From the NCBI RefSeq assembly GCF_015751905.1, contig NZ_JADOUF010000001.1, forward strand, positions 4,092,001 through 4,156,000: DNA of 64,000 nucleotides. Direction: 5' to 3'. Origin of the DNA: Longispora fulva (lineage in GTDB: Bacteria > Actinomycetota > Actinomycetes > Mycobacteriales > Micromonosporaceae). This document shows, piece after piece, positions 6,922 through 14,776 of this stretch (its first letter is position 1; every line of letters begins with the position of its first letter). Made by a program: the position numbers and the translations under genes. The notes under the pieces were generated by a model, which saw only the letters and a program-made list of their open reading frames with translations, was not told the origin of the DNA and did no database searches.

Positions 6922-6936
6922 TTCAAGTGACTTGAA
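6922..6936. repeat. Family A palindrome site A3
   Basis: TTCAAGTGACTTGAA, 14 bp before the ATG of the primase zinc-domain gene, directly upstream of its AGAGGGGG. Confidence 0.85.
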
Positions 6937-6940
6937 TGGA

Positions 6941-7288
6941 CTAGCCGCCGTACCACTCGCGCAGCAGGACCAGGAACTGTTCGCCCGACATGATCACGAA
7001 CCCGTGTCCCGCTCCAGGCTGGCCGTTGCGCCGAGCCCATACGACGCCAACACCCGCGCCGTCGTTGTCTCGCTCCACTTCGGCCTGGCGTACCCACTCT
7101 GGTAGCCGATACGTCCGCTCGTGCTTAGCCTCGATGACCAGTCCAGGCAGCCCTGAAATGTCTCCACGATCTGCCGAGCCAGCCAGCCGACGCCGTTCAA
7201 CGTGCGGAAAGCCGCTCTCTCGAAGGTATTCAATGATCTCCTTCTCCCATGCCCGCCCCTTGGCCTTGGCGTAGTCCTGCTTGCTCAA
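6941..7288 (-). CDS. PD-(D/E)XK / VRR-NUC-like phage nuclease (resolvase-like)
   Basis: About 115 residues from TTG 7288 behind GGAGGGGGG; a GTG at 7318 is possible. Contains KGRAWEKEIIEYLRESGFPHVERRR (N-terminal Glu helix), GDISGLPGLVIEAKHE (Asp and ExK catalytic pair) and a following basic helix. These are the hallmarks of small endonuclease or Holliday-junction-resolvase-like proteins in phage replication modules. Sits between the primase and the DnaB-like gene. Confidence 0.75.
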   Translation of the reverse strand: MSKQDYAKAKGRAWEKEIIEYLRESGFPHVERRRLAGSADRGDISGLPGLVIEAKHERTYRLPEWVRQAEVERDNDGAGVGVVWARRNGQPGAGHGFVIMSGEQFLVLLREWYGG

Positions 7289-7298
7289 CCCCCCTCCC

Positions 7299-8159
7299 TC
7301 ACGACCACTCGATATCACCCTCTTCTTGATAGTTCACTTTTGGAACGTCGACGACTTCGGCCGAGGTGAAGCACCCGCCGTCGAGCTGCATCCGCTCGAA
7401 GTCACAGGGCATCTCGTACACCACTCCCCCGCTGGCAGAGGCCCGGCCCGACCGGTTTTTGAGGACGCTGAATCCCATGGCCCCCTCATACGGCGTGTAG
7501 ACGCCCATGATCAGGCTTGGCAGCTTGCTGACCTTGCCCCGCAGCGCGGACAGTGTCGGAACCTTGTCACCGTCGTCGTACTCTCCCGTGAGGTGGTGCA
7601 GGGCCAGGACGTGAGCGTTGATGGTCTTGGCCAGGTCCGACAAGTGGGACAGGGTCCTTTCCCACGCATTCCAGTCTTCACCCCCTCCCCGGTCCGCGAC
7701 GTTGCCGACGTTGTCGACCACCACCAGGGCGGGCCAGGCACCCCATCCGTAGGCGTACGCCTCGCACGCCTCCGCGATGTGATCCGTGGTCACGTAGGTG
7801 TCGAACGACCAGCGGACGAAGTTGAACCGCGACAGCACCTCGTCCACAGAAGCGGGGTTGCGGGCCATGGCCTGGTCCGCCTCGTCCACAGTGACCCCCG
7901 TGAGCATGGCGAACATGCGCCCGCGCATGGTCACGGCATCGGTATCCGGGCACAGGTAGAGCACAGGCAAGCCGTGCTCCGCGACGCCCAGGGCTAGAGT
8001 CTGGGCCACCACGGACTTGCCTCGGCCTGGTGCCCCCGCTACCAGGGCGAGCTGCCCCCGCCGATGCTGCACCCCCGCACGAGCGAGGCTCTTGAGGACA
8101 GGGGGCAGGGGCTCACCAAGGTCCGCCCGCTCGTATCTTGCCCTCGTCATCGGAATCAT
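7299..8159 (-). CDS. DnaB/RecA-type replicative ATPase (helicase)
   Basis: 286 residues, ATG after AGGTGGTGAGAA. Walker A is GAPGRGKSVVAQ near residue 43 and Walker B is PALVVVDNVGN near residue 143. LALHHLTGE is a sensor-like loop, as in AAA_25/RepA-DnaB-type ATPases. It lacks the DnaB N-terminal domain, as is common in actinophages. Probably unwinds DNA for the phage polymerase. The C-terminal VPKVNYQEE is encoded by a family B repeat. Confidence 0.8.
   Translation of the reverse strand: MIPMTRARYERADLGEPLPPVLKSLARAGVQHRRGQLALVAGAPGRGKSVVAQTLALGVAEHGLPVLYLCPDTDAVTMRGRMFAMLTGVTVDEADQAMARNPASVDEVLSRFNFVRWSFDTYVTTDHIAEACEAYAYGWGAWPALVVVDNVGNVADRGGGEDWNAWERTLSHLSDLAKTINAHVLALHHLTGEYDDGDKVPTLSALRGKVSKLPSLIMGVYTPYEGAMGFSVLKNRSGRASASGGVVYEMPCDFERMQLDGGCFTSAEVVDVPKVNYQEEGDIEWS
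7325..7340. repeat. Family B stoperator-like site B2
   Basis: CTTGATAGTTCACTTT on the plus strand, inside the 3' end of the DnaB-like gene and upstream of the nuclease gene. Confidence 0.8.
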
Positions 8160-8173
8160 TTCTCACCACCTAA

Positions 8174-8189
8174 CTTGACAGTCCACTTT
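8174..8189. repeat. Family B stoperator-like site B3
   Basis: CTTGACAGTCCACTTT on the plus strand, 14 bp before the ATG of the DnaB-like gene. One of two copies in the 66-bp gap between helicase and exonuclease genes. Confidence 0.8.
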
Positions 8190-8207
8190 GATTGGAAGAC
8201 GTGACTA

Positions 8208-8223
8208 CTTAATAGTTCACTTT
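8208..8223. repeat. Family B stoperator-like site B4
   Basis: CTTAATAGTTCACTTT on the plus strand, 18 bp from site B3 and directly behind the exonuclease stop codon. Confidence 0.75.
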
Positions 8224-8225
8224 CT

Positions 8226-9041
8226 TTACGTGAAGAACAGTTCTGGCTTCTGGTAGGAGCACCAAGGCTTCATGCCGCACATGGTGCAGTGGGAGCCGGG
8301 CTTCGGCAGGAACACGCCGGCCAGGATGCCCCGGTTGAGCATCGTGAACCAGGCTTCTAGTTGCTCGATGGGATGGGAGACGTTGAGGAGCTTGCCCGCC
8401 TTGCCGTCCTTTGCCATGTAGTAGCTTCCCCTGTGGACGTTGAGGCCGTAGATCTCCCTCAGCGCCGCCGCGTACACGGCAAGCTGGACGGGGCTCTCCG
8501 GCTTCTTCGCCCCGGTCTTGAGGTCGTCGGCGGTGATCTCGCCGTTCGCCTGGACCCGGACTTGGTCGATGAAGCCGCGCAGGATCACCTCATTGAACTC
8601 CAGCTCAAAGGCGACCTCCAGGCCGACTCCCCGGGGAAGCCGATCGTCTCGGAGAATCCGCCAGTCTGAACTCAGCGCATGGTCGTGGTAGGCCCTCAGC
8701 TGGGTCTGCCCGCGCTCCAGCCGGCTGACGATGTCGTCTTCCGTGCGCTGCTTGGGGGCTCGCTGCCACTTCCACAGCTCCGGCCATTCCCGCTTCGCGT
8801 TCTCCACGGCCGAGAGGTACCGTCGCTCATACTCGGAGGTCATCCACTCTGCGGACTCCGTCCGGTTGTTCAGTTCCCAGTCCTCTGCGACGCCATGGAA
8901 TTCAGTGCCCTGGAACAGCCATGCGGCGGGCGGCTCGTTGTGGCCATCGATGTACCGGAGCCGGTATCGCTCACCACAGGTCAAGTACAGGTCTAGCTGA
9001 GACACGGACCTGTTGGACTTGCTGATGATCTCAAGGGTCAT
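8226..9041 (-). CDS. Cas4/RecB-like 4Fe-4S exonuclease (PD-(D/E)XK)
   Basis: 271 residues. An N-terminal Cys (LTCGERYRLRYI, residue 22) and the C-terminal CTMCGMKPWC give the four Cys of the iron-sulfur cluster. The nuclease motifs are HGVAED, LRGFIDQV, ITADDLKTG (DxK) and QLAVYAAAL. Such proteins act in phage recombination and end processing. Its ATG overlaps the stop of the upstream gene by 4 bp. The start MTLEIISKSNRSVSQLDLY matches the family's typical N-terminus. Confidence 0.85.
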   Translation of the reverse strand: MTLEIISKSNRSVSQLDLYLTCGERYRLRYIDGHNEPPAAWLFQGTEFHGVAEDWELNNRTESAEWMTSEYERRYLSAVENAKREWPELWKWQRAPKQRTEDDIVSRLERGQTQLRAYHDHALSSDWRILRDDRLPRGVGLEVAFELEFNEVILRGFIDQVRVQANGEITADDLKTGAKKPESPVQLAVYAAALREIYGLNVHRGSYYMAKDGKAGKLLNVSHPIEQLEAWFTMLNRGILAGVFLPKPGSHCTMCGMKPWCSYQKPELFFT

Positions 9042-9262
9042 GCGTTCTCGATCTGAAGCACGAGCACAGTGGTAGCTACCTCCCGCTTGGTGATGATGGT
9101 GCGGTGCTTCAAGACTTGAAGCACCCTGCCTGGCAATGCGGCGTTGACCCGCGCGGAGTCACCTTCCCAGTCATCAGACGTGATGACTACTTCATCTCCA
9201 ATCTGGCTCACCCAAAGCCCTGCCTCCGAAAAAAGTTTGCGTTCCGGCTCGACATGCGTCAT
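9038..9262 (-). CDS. Small early protein, unknown
   Basis: 74 residues from ATG 9262, placed 5 nt after GGGGGGA. The frame extends upstream to 9469, but that part has non-coding-like composition and weak start signals. The protein is beta-rich (LWVSQIGDEVVITSDDWEG; VATTVLVLQIENA) without recognised motifs. It contains a 19-bp palindrome (9105-9123) that resembles family A but has a spacing 2 bp shorter. Coupled by ATGA to the exonuclease gene. Confidence 0.5.
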   Translation of the reverse strand: MTHVEPERKLFSEAGLWVSQIGDEVVITSDDWEGDSARVNAALPGRVLQVLKHRTIITKREVATTVLVLQIENA

Positions 9263-9329
9263 TGCGGTCCCCCCGTGGGTTTGAATGGTCGCACCTCCCC
9301 AGATTTCGACCTTCGCCGCCTCTGGCGAC

Positions 9330-9554
9330 TCAGCTCCCATCGTCCGATGCGCATCTAACTGACTGGCTGAAGCCCTCGGCGGTCCGTCCTGTTCGGACTC
9401 CACCGACTGCCCATCCGTGCCCGCTGCCGTTCCGTCGACTGCGTGCACTCCCAGTGCCCACGGTTGCATTGCACTTTCTTCCTCGCCCGTACTGCCCTCC
9501 GAGCTTTGGACTGGCCCTGATCGCGGTGAGGGTGGCCGCGATGGCGTTGATAAT
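9330..9554 (-). CDS. Possible small basic protein starting at ATT
   Basis: The frame opens with ATT 6 nt after AGGAGG and 17 bp after a family A palindrome, the same geometry as other genes in this phage. No ATG, GTG or TTG is available at this position in this frame. It would encode about 74 residues, starting with a hydrophobic INAIAATLTAI segment and followed by a Gly/Arg-rich tail. Composition is weak, so it may be non-coding spacer between the repressor and the next gene. Confidence 0.25.
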   Translation of the reverse strand: MINAIAATLTAIRASPKLGGQYGRGRKCNATVGTGSARSRRNGSGHGWAVGGVRTGRTAEGFSQSVRCASDDGS

Positions 9555-9564
9555 GGATCACCTC

Positions 9565-10041
9565 CTAGTTTTTCAAGTGACTTGAAACTCCGTCCGGTTC
9601 ACGGATCAAGCCTTCGTCGCCCGGTTGGCGAGGCGCGTACATCCACCCTCCTTCCGGATGGAGATCCGTGCCCTCAAAGTCGGGGTCATAGTCCACGACC
9701 ACACCCGCACGGCGAATCTGGCGCTCCCAAACCTCAAACTCGTGGATCTCCCACGTGGCAAGCTCAATGTCTTGCCGCCCCTGTTCGATGAGTTCCAGCT
9801 TGTACCCAGTGCGGAGCAGTCTCGGTATCTTGCCGTTCTGGTTGTGCTTCGCAAGTACCCGCCAGGGGAGGCGTGACTTCGGAAGCTGGATATTTGGCTT
9901 GGTGAGTCCTAGCCTTGCTGCGGCGCGTTTCGCCCCAGAAACCGAGCCTTCGAAGATCTCGGCAATCTCCTCAAACGTGTACTTGTCGAGGAATGCTTGG
10001 AACTCACCCGGCTCAACGGGGAATTTCGGGGTGTTCGCCAC
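9565..10041 (-). CDS. Putative immunity repressor (HTH plus actinophage repressor-like C-domain)
   Basis: 158 residues, GTG after GGGAGGTGACCCC. The N-terminal TFEEIAEIFEGSVSGAKRAAARLGL forms a helix-turn-helix. The C-terminal part LPWRVLAKHNQNGKIPRLLRTG...VVVDYDPDFEG...WMYAPRQPGDEGLIREPD follows the PWRV / HYDP / YVPRRPG pattern that I know from proteins annotated as immunity repressors in actinophages. It is the best repressor candidate in the prophage and the likely ligand of family A or B sites. Its last codons (SSHLKN) are a family A palindrome. A tail-less alternative is a general HTH regulator. Confidence 0.6.
   Translation of the reverse strand: MANTPKFPVEPGEFQAFLDKYTFEEIAEIFEGSVSGAKRAAARLGLTKPNIQLPKSRLPWRVLAKHNQNGKIPRLLRTGYKLELIEQGRQDIELATWEIHEFEVWERQIRRAGVVVDYDPDFEGTDLHPEGGWMYAPRQPGDEGLIREPDGVSSHLKN
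9572..9586. repeat. Family A palindrome site A4
   Basis: TTCAAGTGACTTGAA (17-bp with flanks), within the 3' end of the repressor-like gene. Confidence 0.85.
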
Positions 10042-10094
10042 GGGGTCACCTCCCTGCGTAAATACCGGTCACAGACCGCTGGTCAACAGTCTAC

Positions 10095-12035
10095 TTAGTG
10101 TGAGCCAGTGCGCAGCTCGGCCGTGAAAGGCGTGTCCTGGTAAAGGCTGCCCCATGAGCGTCCTCCTACCTCGGGGTCGGTGGTGAATTCGATTCCTTGG
10201 ATGGTCTCCGTCATGATCTGCCCCATTTCCCAGGCGATCAGGTGAGCATCCTTTTCCGGCGCTGATCCTACTAGTTCGTCATGGATCGGCAGGCGGATGT
10301 AATCGGTCATCCCGGCTCGGTGCGCTCGCACCAATGCCCCCGCTGTCACGTCTCTACTGGCTGACTGAATGTCGTAGTTCACCGCGCTGTACGCGCGCGC
10401 CCTGTCGACATGCAACCGCCTTCCGGTCCTCGTGGTGATGTGCCCGAGCCGCCTGGCCTCCCCCTCCCTTCGTTTCGCGTATGCCTTGATGCCGGGGTAT
10501 GTCCTCATCAGGGAGTCGATCACATGACGTGCCGTCTCCTCGTCAATCCCTGCCTGACTGGCCAGGGCCTTAGCTCCCCCTCCGTAGATGGTCAAGAAGT
10601 TGGCCATTTTGCCAATCTTCCGCTGTTCTGGCCCGGCATTTTCTCCGAAGGCCGAACGAGCAGTCATCATATGCAGGTCTGAGCCGTCACGGAAGGCCCT
10701 TTCGATCACACGTTCTGTAGCCAGGAGTGCCAGCATGCGCAGCTCCTGAGCTGAGTAGTCCACGCTCCAGATGACCTCTCCGGGCTCCGCCTGGACACAG
10801 TGCCTGATCATGGAGTCCTCGGACGGCAAGATCTGTAGGCCCGGGTCCTGGATGGACATTCGAGCGGTACGCGCCGCGAGGGAATTGATGCCCGGATGCA
10901 CCCGCGAAGCACCGTCGGCCATCTCCAGGAACCGGGTGGCATACGTGGAGTTCCACTTGTGTGCCCGCCGGGCCCGCTGGACCGCGATGGCCAGGGGGTC
11001 GCCCAGGGCGACGAGCTGCCCCAAAAGGATCTTGTCGACCTGGAGGAGACCCGTCTTGGTCCGCCCCGGGATGTCCACGCCCCGCCGTTGGAGCATGTCT
11101 GCGACCTGCTGTCCAGCATGGATGTTGTCCACGCCCAAGGCCCGTGCTTTGGCTTCCCAATGCTCCGCCTCCTCCGCGAGCCTGGAGGATAGACGCCGGG
11201 TGTACTCCATATCGATCAGCAACCCACGATCTTGCAGGATCGCACACACCATCGCCACATCCCGCTCAAACTCCACCAGGTGCCTCGCGGACCCCGGCAC
11301 CCGGGGCCGGAGCTGGCCGACCAACCCGGCGGCGTTGAGCACGTCGGCCCCGGCATACCGGACGTAGACATCACTGGCGATGGGGATACGGGCGAACGCC
11401 TGGCCCACGTTGAGGGACCGCGCCCCGACTGAGCGGCGCTCTGCCATGGGCACCTTCGCGGCGCGTTCCTCGTGCCGCAGCGCCCCGAGCTGGTCGACCG
11501 TGATCAGCTCGCCATCTGTCAGGAGGCGAAGGCGCTTGAACTCGGCCTTGAGGTCGCGCTCCGCCTGGCGGGCGTCCGGGCACACGTAGTGTTCGGCCAG
11601 GTCCTCCAGGGCGTGCCCCGTGGGCCCGCCATCCTTGAGGGACCGGGAGTCCGTTAGGTGACTGAGGGTCCGCGTGTCCGTCATCCGCGTGAAGACGCCC
11701 TCAATCCCGGTGCCCCACTCCTTGTGCGCGGCCAGGATGTCATAGGGCGCGTTGTGCGCGACCAGCGCCGGATGCCGGGAGACGACCCGCCGGGCGGCCT
11801 CCCCAAACTCCGCACCCGACTCCACGGGCAGCACCCAAGCCTCATGGCGGGTGCCGAACTGAGCCAGCCTGACCCGGAAGTCTCCACTGTAGATGTCCAA
11901 CCCCGTGGTCTCGACATCGTAGGCCAGCTCCCCCTGCCGCTCCGCCCACCCGTAGAACTCCCCCACCTCCTCCGCCCGCTCTGCGACACGGATAGTGGCC
12001 TCATCTCCGGCCACTCGGTGCGACAGCACCCGCAT
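10095..12035 (-). CDS. Family A DNA polymerase with 3'-5' exonuclease domain
   Basis: About 646 residues from ATG 12035 behind GGGGGTGAAGGGA. The exonuclease domain has DVETTGLD near residue 40 (Exo I) and LVAHNAPYD (Exo II). The polymerase domain has motif A VDYSAQELRMLALL, motif B RKIGKMANFLTIYGGG and motif C LPIHDELVGS. The 5' nuclease domain of cellular PolI is absent, as is usual for phage polymerases. It replicates the phage genome with the primase and DnaB-like ATPase. Followed downstream by the repressor-like gene. Confidence 0.95.
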   Translation of the reverse strand: MRVLSHRVAGDEATIRVAERAEEVGEFYGWAERQGELAYDVETTGLDIYSGDFRVRLAQFGTRHEAWVLPVESGAEFGEAARRVVSRHPALVAHNAPYDILAAHKEWGTGIEGVFTRMTDTRTLSHLTDSRSLKDGGPTGHALEDLAEHYVCPDARQAERDLKAEFKRLRLLTDGELITVDQLGALRHEERAAKVPMAERRSVGARSLNVGQAFARIPIASDVYVRYAGADVLNAAGLVGQLRPRVPGSARHLVEFERDVAMVCAILQDRGLLIDMEYTRRLSSRLAEEAEHWEAKARALGVDNIHAGQQVADMLQRRGVDIPGRTKTGLLQVDKILLGQLVALGDPLAIAVQRARRAHKWNSTYATRFLEMADGASRVHPGINSLAARTARMSIQDPGLQILPSEDSMIRHCVQAEPGEVIWSVDYSAQELRMLALLATERVIERAFRDGSDLHMMTARSAFGENAGPEQRKIGKMANFLTIYGGGAKALASQAGIDEETARHVIDSLMRTYPGIKAYAKRREGEARRLGHITTRTGRRLHVDRARAYSAVNYDIQSASRDVTAGALVRAHRAGMTDYIRLPIHDELVGSAPEKDAHLIAWEMGQIMTETIQGIEFTTDPEVGGRSWGSLYQDTPFTAELRTGSH

Positions 12036-12049
12036 TCCCTTCACCCCCT

Positions 12050-12064
12050 CTCAAGTCACTTGAA
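12050..12064. repeat. Family A palindrome site A5
   Basis: CTCAAGTCACTTGAA (one end base differs), 14 bp before the ATG of the DNA polymerase gene. Confidence 0.8.
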
Positions 12065-12072
12065 AACACGAA

Positions 12073-12088
12073 CTTGACAGTTCACTTT
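12073..12088. repeat. Family B stoperator-like site B5
   Basis: CTTGACAGTTCACTTT, exact consensus, next to A5 in the polymerase leader. Confidence 0.85.
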
Positions 12089-12124
12089 CAGAAGCTTGAA
12101 GCCTGACCGGCGAACCGGCCAGGA

Positions 12125-12140
12125 CTTGACAGTACACATT
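12125..12140. repeat. Family B stoperator-like site B6 (diverged)
   Basis: CTTGACAGTACACATT, two differences from consensus, between B5 and the end of the ParB-like gene. Confidence 0.65.
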
Positions 12141-12150
12141 GCTAAGATCT

Positions 12151-12178
12151 GGAGGCCACCCCGTTGGGGGTGACCTCC
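12151..12178 (-). terminator. Hairpin after the ParB-like gene
   Basis: Inverted repeat GGAGGCCACCCC / GGGGGTGACCTCC with one internal mismatch, directly behind the stop at 12190 on the minus strand. There is no T-run. Confidence 0.5.
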
Positions 12179-12189
12179 GTCACATCCTG

Positions 12190-13260
12190 TTACTTGGCGG
12201 GGGCCTCTGCCTTGGCCTTGCGGCCCTTGTTGGCCTTCGCGGTGGCCTCATCGATGATCTTGGCCTTGATCGTGACCTGGGCCTCGCCCAGGTCGTCGGC
12301 CAGCTCCGTGAGCGTGGCCACCAGAGCGGTGAACCGCTCGTGCCAGTCCGCCACCTGCGTCAGCTCAAGTTCCGCGTAGTCCACGTTCTCCGCGCCGAAC
12401 TCGTCGACGCTGGCAACCGCGCCGGCAAGGAACTTCTCAAGACGCTTGGCGGTGGCCTTCTTCGCGCGGACCGCGTCCATGGCGGCGGAGCTGGAGCCCT
12501 CCCCCTCGGCCTCGCCACCCTCCCCTTCAGAGTCGGCCCCGCCCTTCTTCGCGGCGGCAGCGGCCTTGACGTCCGCCTCAGCCTTCTTCCGGCCAGCCTC
12601 AAGGCCGTACTCACCCTCCATGATGGAGAACACGGCCGCCCAGTCCCCCAGCTCCTCGCACGCCGTGTAGACCTTCTTGGCCAGCGAGATCATCTGGGGG
12701 TTGGTCTCTACCTTCTCCATGATCTCCTGCTTCTGGTCCGCCGTGACCCGGCCGAACTCCTGAGCAAGGTGGTAGTACGACGCCATGACGTGCTGACTCT
12801 TGGACATGTGCCGCCGGGTGGCGTTGCGCCGCCGCACGAAGGTGGGCAGGGACGTCGGGGCAACCTCCCGCTCGGTGGGCTCCACACCCGCGCGGGCCGA
12901 CGCCACGAGCCGGGTACGGCCGTCCACCAGGACCCGGGTACCCGCCGGGAACTCCTTGCCGTACAGGTCGACATTCCACAGGACGTACTCAATCGGCTGG
13001 TCCGCGTCGAAGCCGTGCTCCTTCATGTCCGCGATCATGTCGGCCACGTCACCGAGGTCGATCGTGTACATGTCCGCCTGGCTGTAGATGGCGACCTTGT
13101 CCAGCTCGGGAAGGTCCTTGTGGCGGCTGCCAAGGGCGGCCTTCTTCGGAGCGGCCTTACGCGTGGTGCCAGTAGCCACAGTGGACTCCTTCTGAGGTGC
13201 CGCCTTCCGGGCCGGAGTGGCGGGCTTCTTGGTCATTTCGGCGGTGCCAGCGGTGCTCAC
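12190..13260 (-). CDS. ParB-like nuclease-domain DNA-binding protein
   Basis: About 356 residues from GTG 13260, 9 nt after GAGGAG. The N-terminus is Lys/Ala/Thr-rich and disordered. A ParB/sulfiredoxin-like domain follows (DLGDVADMIADMKEHGFDADQPIEYVLWN, then RVLVDGRTRLVASARAGV), where DGRTR corresponds to the GxxR nucleotide-binding box. Then come an HTH-like region (RRNATRRHMSKSQHVMASYYHLAQEFG), an acidic Gly/Ser linker and a C-terminal coiled coil. It may act in partition-like or transcription functions during the early phase; many actinophages have such genes of unknown role. Confidence 0.7.
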   Translation of the reverse strand: MSTAGTAEMTKKPATPARKAAPQKESTVATGTTRKAAPKKAALGSRHKDLPELDKVAIYSQADMYTIDLGDVADMIADMKEHGFDADQPIEYVLWNVDLYGKEFPAGTRVLVDGRTRLVASARAGVEPTEREVAPTSLPTFVRRRNATRRHMSKSQHVMASYYHLAQEFGRVTADQKQEIMEKVETNPQMISLAKKVYTACEELGDWAAVFSIMEGEYGLEAGRKKAEADVKAAAAAKKGGADSEGEGGEAEGEGSSSAAMDAVRAKKATAKRLEKFLAGAVASVDEFGAENVDYAELELTQVADWHERFTALVATLTELADDLGEAQVTIKAKIIDEATAKANKGRKAKAEAPAK

Positions 13261-13296
13261 GGTACGTATCTCCTCGATTATCGTCAAGTTTGTGAT

Positions 13297-13311
13297 CTCA
13301 AGTCACTTGAA
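13297..13311. repeat. Family A palindrome site A6
   Basis: CTCAAGTCACTTGAA (one end base differs), in the leader of the ParB-like gene. Confidence 0.8.
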
Positions 13312-13380
13312 TTTCCGCCCCTGGGGGCACACCCCCGAGGCAACGGGAGGGGACTCACGGCCCCCTCCCGCGCCACACCC

Positions 13381-13737
13381 CTAGCGCTTGGCGGTTCGCC
13401 AGTCAGCGCCGTAACGCTCTGCGGCCAGCCCCTCCAGGGCCTCCCACGCCTTGCCCATCCAGTCCCGCGCCGTTCGGTCCGCGCTGTCACGGAGCTGGTT
13501 ACCGTGCACCGTGCTCGTCTTCATAGTGTGGCCCGCGAAGGTCCCGACGATGTTGGTAGAGCCGATCTCGTACCCCTCGTCATCGGGCCCCAGCGGTTCG
13601 AGTTTCCGCAGGATCACCCCCGGGTTGCCCAGTCCGTTACCCCCGGGAATGGTCCCGAGGTACACCACCCGATCCCCCACGTTGAACGTGTGGAGCCGCT
13701 GGCCGCTGTCGTCGCGCCGCACCTCTCGCCCTTCCAT
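13381..13737 (-). CDS. Early protein, unknown (118 aa)
   Basis: ATG behind GAGAGGGAAGG. A short SH3-like beta segment near the N-terminus (TFNVGDRVVYLGTIPGG...GVILRKLEP) recalls small barrel domains that bind nucleic acid or protein. The C-terminal helix is WMGKAWEALEGLAAERYG. No catalytic motif. Part of the leftward early operon. Confidence 0.55.
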   Translation of the reverse strand: MEGREVRRDDSGQRLHTFNVGDRVVYLGTIPGGNGLGNPGVILRKLEPLGPDDEGYEIGSTNIVGTFAGHTMKTSTVHGNQLRDSADRTARDWMGKAWEALEGLAAERYGADWRTAKR

Positions 13738-13800
13738 ACCTTCCCTCTCTACCTGGCGTTCGTCGCTTGATGCGTGAGAGACCCGGCGGGGTCTCCATGC

Positions 13801-13846
13801 GCGTCACGCCCGGACGCATGCGCGTGCGCGTGGCCCGGCGTGACGC
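13801..13846. repeat. Perfect 10-bp inverted repeat in early-arm gap
   Basis: GCGTCACGCC and GGCGTGACGC flank a 26-nt GC-rich loop between two early genes. It may be a terminator-like or protein-binding hairpin. Confidence 0.5.
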
Positions 13847-13874
13847 CCGCTTTCGTCACAGTGACCTTTACGGC

Positions 13875-14366
13875 CTAGGTGCCGATCGCCTTGTCGTCCG
13901 CGTGCAGGGCGGCAAGGATCGTGTCTCCCGCCGCGAATTCCCAGTGGTTGTAGTGGGCCCACTTGTCATGCTCAGTCAGGAAGAGCAGGACCCGGTTTCC
14001 GAAGTGCCCGACACTGTGAATCGTGCGGAGTCTGTAGTGGGGCCAGTCGGGATTGCCGTACGTCCGGATGACCGGCATACCTCCCACAACTTCCGTGACC
14101 GGAATCGACCGGGCGGACATGTGCGGCTTGCCCGACGCGTAGTGCTCTTCCAACTCCGCGTAAAAGCGAGCCTGATTCGATTCCTCAGACGGGGTAGTCA
14201 CGTAGTCCTTGGTGGCAGTCTCCGTGATGAATCCGCCGTGCCCGTTCTTGATGAGCACGCGCCATTCACGCGCCCCACCATCGTTACGCTTTCTCTCTTC
14301 GACAATCAGTCCCGGTGCCAGTGCCGGCCCCGGCACCATCACCAACACCCGTGAGCCTCGCTTCAC
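13875..14366 (-). CDS. Early protein, unknown (163 aa)
   Basis: GTG start. The N-terminal SH3/KOW-like strand pattern (KRGSRVLVMVPGPALAPGLIVEERKR) resembles the neighbour at 13381, so both may share a small barrel. The rest is mixed alpha/beta with HYRLRTIHSVGHFGNRVLLFLTEHDKWAHYNHWEF. No known motif. Confidence 0.5.
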   Translation of the reverse strand: MKRGSRVLVMVPGPALAPGLIVEERKRNDGGAREWRVLIKNGHGGFITETATKDYVTTPSEESNQARFYAELEEHYASGKPHMSARSIPVTEVVGGMPVIRTYGNPDWPHYRLRTIHSVGHFGNRVLLFLTEHDKWAHYNHWEFAAGDTILAALHADDKAIGT

Positions 14367-14544
14367 AGTCCCTCACTCACTCTCCCCGCCCAATCCGGGG
14401 CGGACCCTAGGCCGAGGTACCCCCCGACCGTTCTAGGCTCTCTGCGTCGCTCTCAGTGCCGCCTAGTGGCGCATCCCCGGACCAACGGCGACCGTTGGCG
14501 GACGGAGCACCCTAGGGGTGCGGTAGTCACGGTGAGCCATTGCT

Positions 14545-14569
14545 GCTGCCAGGTGGCCAACCTGGCAGC
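14545..14569. terminator. Hairpin in a 221-bp gap
   Basis: GCTGCCAGG / CCTGGCAGC with a 7-nt loop, 19 bp behind the stop of the 62-aa gene on the minus strand. The remainder of the gap (14367-14544) shows only shorter inverted repeats and no open frame with a ribosome binding site. Confidence 0.45.
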
Positions 14570-14587
14570 GACAAAAGCTGACCGTCC

Positions 14588-14776
14588 CTAGCGGAGTGAG
14601 CGCGTCCATTCCTCGTATGTGTCCGGGTGCTTGACCATGTGGCCGTATGGCCCGTTCACTTCGTCCGCGTATTCACGGACGTACCAATCCGCGTAGTCCT
14701 CCGCCTTGAATCCAGCGGGAATCTCGTCTTGTTCCGCCCATTGCCGCGCGTGCTCATGCAGACTTATAAACCGCAT
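14588..14776 (-). CDS. Small early protein (62 aa), unknown
   Basis: ATG 14776 after GGCAGGGGC. Acidic, aromatic-rich: MRFISLHEHARQWAEQDEIP, then DYADWYVREYADEV. The start overlaps the preceding gene by 23 bp. No family recognised. Confidence 0.5.
   Translation of the reverse strand: MRFISLHEHARQWAEQDEIPAGFKAEDYADWYVREYADEVNGPYGHMVKHPDTYEEWTRSLR

Noticed and set aside
9105-9123. 19-bp palindrome TGCTTCAAGACTTGAAGCA as a family A site
   Set aside because: The half-sites are 2 bp closer than in all other copies and it lies inside a coding region away from a gene border.
10081-10098. TCAACAGTCTACTTA as a twelfth family B site
   Set aside because: Too many differences from the consensus; could be a decayed copy.
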